A stretch of DNA of 64,000 nt from Psettodes erumei (Eukaryota > Chordata > Actinopteri > Pleuronectiformes > Psettodidae), in assembly GCA_016785225.1 (NCBI GenBank), contig JAFBJZ010000112.1, forward strand, positions 2,108,001-2,172,000, in the 5' to 3' direction. Shown piece after piece: positions 50,562 through 61,100 of the stretch. The notes under the pieces are model-generated. The model saw only the letters and a program-made list of their open reading frames with translations, was not told where the DNA came from and did not search any database. Numbering within the stretch: the first letter of the stretch is position 1; each line of letters opens with the position of its first letter. Made by a program: the position numbers and the translations under genes.

Positions 50562-53500
50562 ATGAGCAGCCCGGGGCTGAGTGGCGAGACCAACAAAGCG
50601 GCTGACCTCTTCGAAGATTTGTGGAGACAGCTCAGAGAGTGCCACCAGAATGCACTTCAAGGTATGTGGTGTGCTGCATGCATACACCAGCTGTTTGTGT
50701 CGGCTGCAGGGAAGTCAGATGCTGAAATACAATCCTCTCTGTTTCAGAGCTGGAGGCGAAAGTGAGCAAGCTAAAAAAGGAGCGCTGTTTGTGAGTATGC
50801 TCTGACAACAATGGAGAATTGTCTCCATTATAAACTGTGTAGTACAGCAGCTCAGGGTTCTTCTCTCATGTGTCTGAATACAGTAATGAATATCTGCCAG
50901 CATTTCTCACAGAGCAAGGTGATGTCTTCAGCTGCATTGTTTTGTCCACAACTCAAAGATGTTCAGTTTTGAAATCATGTAGGACAAAGAAAAGCGTCAA
51001 ATCTGAGGAGCTGGGGACAACACATGTATCATACATGTGCACATGTAATAATTAATAAGTTACTGAAAGTAAATGTTGACAGAGTTTCTGATGGTTGACT
51101 AATCGTTGCAGCTCTAAAACTGTTTATTTACAGAGACGCTCAGAGACTGGAGGTGTTTTACAACCGCAACCAGCAGCTGAAGGAGCAAAACAAAACCCTG
51201 CAGGATGCCGTCGGTGTCTTGGAGGACAGGTAAATGTCCCCCGGGATGGGTCAAGTTAAGTTGAATCCATGTGAAACATGAGGATGAGCGGCTGTTGTTC
51301 GCTGTGTCCAGGCTCCGGGCAGGAGAGTGCAATCGATGTGCCGTCCTAGAGGACAACCTGAAAAACAGCCAGGACCAGAATCTGCGTCTCGTCTCCACAC
51401 TGAGTGAGTTTAGACAGATTAACACCGCACAGGTGTCTGCTGATAGACTGAGCCCAGATGCTTGAAACATGTTAAAACTTCAGATTAATATATATTGTAG
51501 TTTAATGGGATTTTCTATGGAGCTCCTTAAGGGACATGGAGGAAAGAAATTTGGGCAGGGATCACACAAAATTTAACTTCAAGTCAATTCAATCATTGGC
51601 AACAAAGTGACCTGCAAGTACACTGACCTAATGAAAAGTATTAAACTTATTTTACTCCATGGGGGCTCTGTAATTTTCCCTGAAGCACCACCAGAAGGTT
51701 AAAGTTTTTCCTGACTGTCACAGATATTCCGTAAACATCTGCCTCAGTGACAAGATAACTATAACTAACACGTCAACTAAGCAGTTGGGCTCATTAAACA
51801 TCAGCATCTTTCTTTAAATAGAAACCGTTGCTGGGCGGTATACCGGTGTTTTTTTTCCCCTATGATATGAATTTTTCATATACTCCAATACCGGTGAGTG
51901 TGTAGCGTACAAAACGTTGGGATCGCAGAGCGGCGGAAAGTCGCGCCGCAGGACATTGTTTGAGAGGGGGCTGTTTTGCGGTTGCACCAAACAAGCAACA
52001 AAACAAACAACAAACAAGCAACAAAACAAGTGAACAAAACAAACAACCCCGGTGAAAGTAGCCAAACTGAAGTTTCAGAACGGACAGAAAATGAAACAGA
52101 AGAACTGGTACCAAAACGAGGAGCTGTGTCTGTTGTATGGAGCTTCTTCGGCTATAAAAAAAAATCAGACGTCTATCAAACTATAATATTATGCAAATGT
52201 TGTCGGGCTAAAGTTGTAGCCGCAGGAGGCAGCATAAGCAATTTGCTCCACCACCTCAGCTGTCATCATGTCCTGGAGTATCAAGAGTGCATAAGTTCTG
52301 TATTTTGACTGCGACACTGATGCATTCTTATTCCTTCACTTCATTAGAATTATGAGTGCCACCTCTTTGTGAACAGCAGCAACTGTATTAATACTAGTGT
52401 GAACATTAATGTTTTTTACAATATTCACTCCTCATGACAGTAAAATAGGTCATTGTAAGCCAATTTACTGTAGTAATTATTCTCAAAACTATTAGAAAAT
52501 TAACTTCCTGTCGTGCATGAAAAAAATACTGTCAAATACTGTGAAACTGCTATAATTTTGAAAAACACCGTGTTCCAAATTTTTGGTCATACCGCCCAGC
52601 ACTAATAGAGACCATGATGGGTTTCTATAGAATATAAGGTGTGCCATGAGATACAGCTCCCTGTGTGTTGAAGAGCATAATGTTATTTATTGTGATGGGA
52701 TTTTTTTGTCATTTGTTCCAAAGAGAAGGAAATGAGCGTCCTCGAGGAGGAAAACAGAAAACTACATGCTGAAGTGCAGAAGTTACAGATGACTTGGTAT
52801 GTTCTGTCATCTAGGCTTTAGCTTTGTCACATTTCTCTGCTCAGGCAACTGAGTTTGTAATCTGAGACAGTCTTCACAGGAAGGCCTTTCAGTTCCCACC
52901 GTCTGTGTTGCTTCCTCAGCTCAGAGCTGCGGCAGGCCGGGCCCCCGGAGCAGGAAGAAAGCATCATCCCGGACTCGCCGGTCCTGCCGAGCTCTCTGCC
53001 CGGCGTCAACAAACTGAAGAAACGTAAAGATGTTGCCAAAAGCAGGCACGTTCGCTACGCAGAGCTGCCTTTGCTGCAGTGTAACAAGTCGCTCTACGAT
53101 GGTCAGTCTGCCCTCAAGTAACCATTCTGAACACGCCGTCCCGAATGTACCGAGTCCGCTAACTTATGTTGTTGTTGTGTCAGAGCTGAAGAAGGAGCCT
53201 GTGAACGCCTCCAAGAATCCTGGGAGAGCAGAGGTGCTTGTGCCCAACACATGTGAACTGGACATATCCCCAAGCTCAAGTATGGCTTAATTCCCTGTAC
53301 TCCTACTAAATCATTGTGAAATCAGAAATGTAAACCACCCCCCCCTGAAAACTGAACAAAACAGAGAGTGAATTTACTTTTAATATGAGGTGTAGAGGTC
53401 ATATTCTCCTCCTCCGATGTGCTACCGTACGTCTCATTGCCTTGATATAATTCAGTGACCCCCATCTGTCAGTGTGTTCCATATAACTGCATGAAGAACA

Positions 53501-56500
53501 GCACATTTAATGTACAGCTCTGTAGACATGCAGTTAACTTTTATTTATGTGCACATTTCCCAAACATACTTGCCTGCACATACTGCCTGCACACGTTGAA
53601 ACTTTATAGTGAAAACAGGAGGTGACACATTCTTCACTGTACTCCGCAGTGCAGTTTTAACACAGTAAGAATGTCTTTAACTGTCCTGCTTTGGGGAGAA
53701 CAAAGCATTGAGCGGCTGTCTTCTCCGTGAACGTACCTGAGGACTCTTCTCTTCCTTAATATAACCTATGAACAGGGCAAAATGATCTCAGTGTGCAGGA
53801 TAGTGCCAGGACTTCTTTCATGCTCGGTGAGTCATTGTACTACATGGGTTGAAACTTCGTGCAAATGCTTCACTACTAATGACATTACCTCTTTCGATGC
53901 ATGTTTGTGTCGATGGGAATCCAACTTCCCAGAAGTTTTCAGGAGTAGAGGGAGGGATGAAAAGAAACCGGTGCCTCGAGCAGGCAGACAGCTTCTTCTG
54001 TTTGTCCTCCTCTGGCGAATGGGCATAATACTGGAAGAAAAAATTCAATGTGTCAAGTGGGATCAATGTTACAACATGTCTCCTTCATTTAGCTTCATCG
54101 TGGGAGTACTCACAATTTCACATTCCTTGCAGGTTGTGCCCTTCAGTTTCCTTCTCTCCTCTTTCTTGCGAATCACTGCTACATGTGCAAATGTTGGGCA
54201 CCTAGTCCAGAGAGAGACAGAATGTAGGTTGAGAGAGTCCAAACACAGCTGACGGTTCCCTGTGAGACACACACCACACACACACACACACACAGAATGG
54301 GAGTTTCTCAGAGAACAGAACCTGGAAACTGTATTTCCTCCCTCAAGTTAAGTGACACCCAGGTTTGCTCTTAGTGGTTTTGTTTTCTGTCCAGTGTGAA
54401 TAGCAGCTGCCTTCGCAGGTGCAGTCAGCATGTCTCTGTAGAGACACCCCCGTTGCACTCTAATCCTGTGGTGTTGTGACTGTTGGTTGAACATGTCTCT
54501 GTATCGTTTCAGAAGATATGAATCTCGACAGGGACGAGGTGATCGCAGAGACTTGTGGTCTCGAGGTTCATGACCAGCATCACGTGGTTGGTAGGCTTCA
54601 TACAGCACGCTAAGCACTGAATTACATTGAATTAGGTGTCAGCCCCCCTCTTCTTCTGTTTCCTTTATTTTATCTCTCCTCAGAAAACTGAAACGACTAC
54701 AGGGCAGCAAAGCAGCTTTAAAACATCATGGAAGAACAACGTTCGTTTAAAGTAAGCCATCTGCTGAACAGTGGTAGAGGAAGTATTCAGAGGAGTTTTC
54801 AGGTCGAGAGACCAAAAACATAATTCTTTTTCAGTTTTTGGGCTTCTTCTCTAATCTATTTTATTTTTACTGAGATATTGGATCATGTGAACACTTGTGG
54901 AAATGAAACCATGTGAGAGGTTTAGAGGGAAAAAATAACTGCTGTTTGGAAGACATCACAAGCCAAAAAGGCTGGAAACCACTGGTTAAACTTTACCATT
55001 CTGTTGTATTAGCTACACTGTAAAGTAAATAGTAAGTAAAGCTCAAGTATTTCAAAACTGTACTTCAGTGAAGTGCTTCAGTTAATGCACTTTCTTTCTA
55101 CCACTGCCACTGAAGAATGTACTTTTGCCGAATATTTATGTCATGGTTCTAATGAATAACATGTAAGTTATCAAAGAACAGCCACTCTTAGATAAAGCTT
55201 TCCAGTAACACAGGCTATTGGTTTCCCCCCTCAAGGCCGTACATTTCCTCCTTGTCATCCACACCCCTCCACAGTCCGGACTCCACCACAGAGAGGTCCC
55301 CGTCTCTGCTCCCGCGGGTCAAGAGGTTTTCAGAAGACAGCACCGTGAACAAAGCAAAGCGGAAGAAGGAAGAGGGTGAGCGGGAGGGGGTGGACGCTCA
55401 GAGGGACGGGGGACACCTACAACCTGAACTGACCAAACGGACCTCCAAACCTTTAAGCAGTCAGAGCTTTGTGAAGCAGCCAGTGGACCCTAAGGTCAGA
55501 CATTGTGTGTGTGTGTGTGTGTGTGTTCTTGGCTACATGAGCTGCCGCTCTGTCTCCAGGTGTTGTACATGAACATTCAAGTACAGCAGTACTTGGATGA
55601 GGACACGGTTTTTGTCCTCTCCCCTATGACTGTATATCCTGTCACCATAGTTTGTCGTCACATTAAGGTGTTGAGCAAGATTTCCCACCATTTCTTCCCC
55701 ACGACTCTCCTCATGTTTGGTGACATTGTCACTGTTGCTGTAAGGTTGGACAGAAGAATGTTTCAGCAAGGTTTTCAACTTTCTTTCATCTTTACCCTCC
55801 TCAGTCAGCACAAGACAGAGCATCCAGCCAAAGGCTGCATGTTTCCTGTGCCAGTCCTGCATTCAAGAAGCCAAATGGAACGGTGAGAGGAGAACGGGAC
55901 GGCCCCAGGAAGACAAGAACCCACCTGCAGCATCTCAATGCTCCCAATGACCAACACGAAGCAGGAGGTGGGGAGGGGTCCTGCTCCTGTTTTTTTGCAA
56001 TGCTGGTGTCCGACTGTATAATATCTCTTCATAGATGTCAGTTGCCCTCACTGTGACTGTGCTGTGTGTTTTCCCAGCTGAGAGGAGGCCCAGAGTGGAG
56101 CCCACATGGAGCATTGACCCTGCTCTGGCCCTGTCCATGTACGACAGCGAGTGGAGAGGAGACGAGGTACGGTCACTGGGTTGCTGTCACCTTTTTATAA
56201 AATACTGCTTCATTAAACATGAATTAGGTGAAGCCCAGATGGTTCTCATATTATTTGCCAAATATCAGAAGTGTTGATGGAACTTAATCTTTTCAGGGTT
56301 GCACTGTTAGGTAAAGTCAATCTGTGACTGCTGGTCCTCTGTGCAAATTAAGTTTTTCTGATCATGAGTCTTTGTGCATGAAGTGATTGATAAATATACA
56401 CTGAATATATGGAGTCTGACACAGGTTGTACATAATCAGGAAGAAAAGCAGGAACATGGAGACCTGGAGGATAGCGACTGCACCTGGGTCAGTCACAGCT

Positions 56501-56985
56501 TACTCCATCGTCAGGGGGGAGGTGGCAGCATATCTGGTAAATGTAGACCACAGCTGTTTTGATTGACACCTGATAAGATGACACTGCGAGTGTGAACCTG
56601 CAGAAACTGATCATAAGATTTAACCTGGATTTGAACTTAACAACAGTGTCATGCATTGTCTTTTTAAGGACTCGGCCAGAAGGCTAATGACAGTTTGGAC
56701 ATGATGTTTGACACCACGGCTTATGGGGAGTACAAGTCATACAACAGTTCACACTTAGGCCAGAGCCAGACCTGTGATGATGAAGATGAAGCAGAGGAAG
56801 AGGAAGAAGCAAAAGACAGTGGTAGGGTTTCAGGCTAAGAGCAACTTTGACCAGTGTATCTGTGTTTGTTGTCAGAGGTCTGCTCTTGAATGTGCCTTGC
56901 TTGTTTCCTGAACTAGAACAAGAACCTCCCGCAAACAGTCCTGGTCCAAGTAAAGCACAGTAAGCTTCACACAGCAGTCAGTTGG

Positions 56986-57022
<37 letters not shown>

Positions 57023-57615
57023 GGTCTCACAGGGAACCGTCACCTGTGTTTGGACTCTCTCAACATACATTCTGTCTCTCTCTGGACTAGGTGCCCAACA
57101 TTTGCACATGTAGCAGTGATTCGCAAGAAAGAGGAGAGAAGGAAACTGAAGGGCACAACCTGCAAGGAATGTGAAATTGTGAGTACTCCCACGATGAAGC
57201 TAAATGAAGGAGACATGTTGTAACATTGATCCCACTTGACACATTGAATTTTTTCTTCCAGTATTATGCCCATTTGCCAGAGGAGGACAAACAGAAGAAG
57301 CTGTCTGCCTGCTCGAGGCACCGGTTTCTTTTCATCCCTCCCTCTACTCCTGAAAACTTCTGGGAAGTTGGATTCCCATCGACACAAACATGCATCGAAA
57401 GAGGTAATGTCATTAGAAGTGAAGCATTTGCACGAAGTTTCAACCCATGTAGTACAATGACTCACCGAGCATGAAAGAAGTCCTGGCACTATCCTGCACA
57501 CTGAGATCATTTTGCCCCGTTCATAGGTTATATTAAGGAAGAGAAGAGTCCTCAGGTACGTTCACGGAGAAGACAGCCGCTCAATGCTTTGTTCTCCCCA
57601 AAGCAGGACAGTTAA
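50562..57615 (+). CDS. rbbp8: RBBP8 (CtIP), DNA-end resection factor
   Basis: Eighteen coding exons: 50562-50661, 50748-50790, 51134-51229, 51312-51403, 52724-52796, 52920-53101, 53184-53279, 54513-54590, 54703-54751, 55236-55494, 55805-55967, 56078-56166, 56425-56536, 56669-56821, 56917-56959, 57091-57178, 57262-57403, 57527-57615. Phases all close: 1947 bases, 648 residues plus TAA. CtIP activates MRE11-RAD50-NBS1 to start resection of DNA double-strand breaks and opens hairpins. Seen: an N-terminal coiled coil (to about 150) with the CxxC pair C86/C89 (ECNRCAV); an SPAF motif (S373) of the pSxxF type bound by BRCA1 BRCT; and the Sae2-like C-terminus with CKEC (567-570), SRHRF (590-594) and the CDK-type TP at 601-602 (STPENFWEVGF). 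Fish proteins are shorter than the roughly 900-residue human one, so the length is normal. The exon 9 start (54703) is chosen by phase; an AG at 54683 would break the frame. Confidence 0.95.
51826..52605 (+). mobile_element. Non-autonomous hAT remnant carrying only a BED zinc finger
   Basis: Inverted termini GCTGGGCGGTAT (left, 51830) and ATACCGCCCAGC (right, ending 52600) bound about 0.78 kb within rbbp8 intron 4. Inside, an open frame (51976-52308, 110 codons) has the BED-finger pattern typical of hAT/ZBED transposases: VVWSFFGYKK, then LCKCCRAKV (CxxC) and LLHHLSCHH (HxxxxH). The catalytic RNase-H-like domain is absent. An imperfect flank repeat AATAGAAACC / AATAGAGACC may be the old target duplication. 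Confidence 0.8.
53345..54293 (-). pseudogene. Inverted copy of the last three rbbp8 coding exons, in rbbp8 intron 7
   Basis: This block is the near-identical reverse complement of 56986-57932. It carries the last three coding exons of rbbp8 with introns, stop codon and start of the 3' UTR, antisense to the host gene: exon 16 at about 54100-54190, exon 17 at about 53870-54015, exon 18 with its stop at 53677. Differences seen are a few substitutions and one small tandem duplication of about 14 bases near 53563-53580. Because introns are retained it arose by DNA duplication and inversion, not retrotransposition. It has no promoter or upstream exons of its own, so it should not make a protein. 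The outer boundary is GTTTTCAG at 53345; the inner one is the CA microsatellite. Confidence 0.93.
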
Positions 57616-57932
57616 AGACATTCTTACTGTGTTAAAACTGCACTGCGGAGTACAGTGAAGAATGTGTCACCTCCTGTTTTCACTGTAAAGTTTCAACATG
57701 TGCAGGCAAGTATGTTTTGGAAATGTGCACATAAATAAAAGTTAACTACATGTCTACAGAGCTGTACTTTAAATGTGCTGTTCTTCATGCAGTTATATGG
57801 AACACACTGACAGATGGGTCACTGAATTATATCAAGGCAATGAGACGTACGGTAGCACATCGGAGGAGGAGAATATGACCTCTACACCTCATATTAAAAG
57901 TAAATTCACTCTCTGTTTTGTTCAGTTTTCAG
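56986..57932 (+). repeat. Right arm of the rbbp8 inverted repeat
   Basis: Contains the functional exons 16-18 of rbbp8 and about 300 bases of 3' UTR. It pairs with 53345-54293, separated by a spacer of about 2.7 kb that holds exons 8-15. The left end of the arm is a (GT)n microsatellite (about 56988-57019), the counterpart of the (CA)n at 54268-54293. Confidence 0.93.
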
Positions 57933-58119
57933 ATGAGATCCAAGACTACTGGTCCAAACTGACCTGTGAGATTAGAGCACATTCAGAAGAAAACATATGA
58001 TAACACAAAGAGAGTTTTTTTTGGTCAGATGGTTTACCAGAGTACATGTGAGAGATTACAAAAATAATGTGAAAACGTTTTGTAGAAAAATAAAATCTCT
58101 TGGCGATACCATAGTTGCA
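57616..58119. other. 3' UTR interval between convergent rbbp8 and tmem241
   Basis: The rbbp8 3' UTR has a likely AATAAA at about 57734. The inverted-repeat arm ends at 57932. The remaining roughly 190 bases separate the two convergent genes, so the 3' UTRs are short or overlap. Confidence 0.6.
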
Positions 58120-61100
58120 TCACAGCTGAGGTTCTCTGTCAGAATACACCAGCAGGGCCTCCCCAACGTGACTGACAACCACGCTGCAACGGACACAAAC
58201 ATCAGCAGTGCGTCAGCAATGTAGCCTGGATAGCATTTGCTATCTGCTATCTAACTTTAAACATTTTAATCTAACTGAAACCTGATTAGTGAGTCCAATC
58301 ACACAATGCATATTGTTAAGGAGACAAAGTTAACATCACAATTTGTCTTTTAATCATTTATCAGAAAACATACATTACATTTAACGGTTTAAATTATTTT
58401 GAACATCACTGATTTGGACTCCTGACATGAGACAAAGCTCAGCATGAGTCTGCAGGTGACCTACTCACCACAACAGAGATGGAGCATTCATGTCCATGGA
58501 GAAAAGAAAAGGAGAGAGAGACATGGCAGTGACCTGGAAGGAAGAGATTATCAGCCACCACTTTGTCACAACTCCAAAACCTAGTTACACGTATTGTTAA
58601 AACATGTGATAAATAGTCACCTTGGACAAAAGAGTCCAGATCCAAAAGTGCTCAAGGGACAATCCACTTTTTAGTTTGACTGTGGCCAGTAGCAACAGAA
58701 ACCCCAGCAGTGCACTGCAGAGTGAGATGTGTCTGATGAAAGTTATGGCATCAAAATACAGTGAATACAACACTTTCAGGGACAAGAACCAAATGCATCA
58801 TATACTTTGTGTGCAACCATATGAAATAGTACTGCATCTGTAAGCCTCCACTCGTTATTAACAGCTCCTCTTTGAGGTCGTGTTGGGTGTCTGGGCTCAT
58901 CGCATGACAAGTGGCCCCTGAAGCATGTTCCATTTCAGGCAGGTACAATGTGTTTCAGACTTGTGACTGCTGTCAGCAGAGGAGACGCTCTCCATGAGTG
59001 GCTCCTCTAAATGTACAGCACAAACTCAGACCAATGACAAAGAAACAAAGCCACATGATACCTGGCACAGCAGCCAGAGTGAAATGTGTTGGACTGAAGG
59101 GAGGGGAACTCCAGGGCACCCATCAGGTCACCTGTGGAGGAGGAACACGGGTACAGTCAACAGGATGACATCAGAGCTACAAAACGACAGAAGAAGAGAG
59201 GTGCTGGCCTCATACCTGTGGGATGAGCAGCAGCGGTCAGCAGCAGCACGCTGTTGTTACAGAAAAGCTTTGATTAGTTATGGAGTCACACCACGTATCT
59301 AATGAATGTCGTCGCATCACTGCAGCCTTTATGTTAGCACACCAGGGGGTTTGTATTTCAGTGCAGGCAGAATATTTTCAGGGGGATGTTCTAATTTATA
59401 TACAGTGTTTCAGATGTGTGATTGACGGGAACAATTATGTGACTCGTCCTGCTCCCTCTAGAGGGAAGATGACAGTTGTGTAAAACTTTCTGAAATGCCA
59501 TCTGTTTCTCAGATGAAAGAAATACATAACATAGATCTGCAGGTATGATGCATATAAATTTTCAGAATAAGAGCTATGAACAATTTCAGACATGCCACAA
59601 ACCGCCTGACCAACTGTACAACATACACTACACGCGAAAAATTAGGGATATTTGACTTTTGAATGAAATTTCAGAAAGAACCTAAAATGCACTATAACCT
59701 TTACAGGTGAACTCATTGTGACCTTCTCTAAACTTTTGAATGCACATGATGATATAATATCGCTTTAGCGTGAACATTTTACATTTTACATAAATTTTAC
59801 CGAAAGCCAAATATCCATAACTTTTTGTGAGTAGTGTATTTATATGAGCTTCAGGCTCATATTGTTTGGAGTAGTTTATCCATACCTGAACAAGTAGTTA
59901 ATGCACTGTTGTTCCAGGTCACTAAAATAAATCAGAGTGAGACAATGTGTCAGCAGAATAGTTTACATGCTGAAATATCAGTCAATCATATGGGAGTAGA
60001 CGTACCTCAGATTGCTGGGCCTGTAGTGAACCTGAAACACCCTGTATGCACCTGGAACATGAATCACAACACCCAGGCTTTAGTTTAGACTATTTATTTG
60101 TGCTTTTAAATTTTTTTTGTTGTTGTCATTTGGCTGGATTCATCATTTCTCTTTCCCGTGTGCAAGTCTCAAACTCTTTCACTGCAGAGTACTAACCTCT
60201 GTGAAAGTTTGAAAATTCAAAGTTTGATTATGAGACACAGTGCACTTCATCTTCTAGTTAATCACTCATGTTCAGATTCATGTTTTCACACGCATCTGGC
60301 CAGAGGTCTGGGGTCTATGCTAGAAAGCAGGATTAGTGAAAACTCAGAGCTGAGGGAAGCTCTGGGTTTTCCACTGCAGAAACAGAGATGACTTTAACTC
60401 TTAACTCCTGACTTTAACTTATTCACTGGCTCGTAGATCTGACTTCAAACCTCTCCTTGTATGTATTTTATGCTTTTATATCTTCATACCCTTTGTGCAG
60501 CATTTTGGTCAGCACAAGCTGTGTGTTAGAAATAATTTTTACTTACAGCTCATTAGTGTGGCTGGATCAAATTGTGATGGTTTTATTGTGTGTGATGAGA
60601 CAGAAGAAATGACAAGACAATGTAATTTTGAACACTCCAACAAATCGAACAGACTTACCAACACAGAACAGATGAGCAGCGGCCCACAGGTAACCACTGA
60701 AGTCAAACTACACAGAAGGCAAACATGTGAGGAGACAACAGAGAGACCAACCACTGCACTCTTATGAAGAGATTCATTATTTGATTATAATGTGTTGTTA
60801 CCTGAGGATCACAGAGGGGGAGGTTGAGGGCTGAAAGCAGCACAAGACATATGCTGTAAGAAAAATGGTCAGTCACGTCAGAGGAACCTTTTCATGTCTC
60901 TGCTCCGACTCTCATCTAACACACATCTATGTATCACTATGTTATTGATGCAACCTTTGTGCAGCTGTCCTGTGACACAGAAAAGCACTAACCTGACAAA
61001 TTTCAGCCAGCGCGTCTTCTGCTGGTGGGAGATGAGGGAGATGAGAGCAGCAAGGCAAAGCACTGAGCATTAACTGAGATCAGTGGATTGTAAGGAGGCA

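Noticed and set aside
53782..54252. 156-codon open frame on the plus strand (and its twin at 57040-57510 on the minus strand)
   Set aside because: Both are antisense shadows of rbbp8 exons 16-17 in the two arms of the inverted repeat; neither has its own splice or family support.
54684..54702. Acceptor at 54683 for rbbp8 exon 9
   Set aside because: It would give an immediate in-frame stop given the phase of exon 8; the AG at 54702 restores phase and the full frame.
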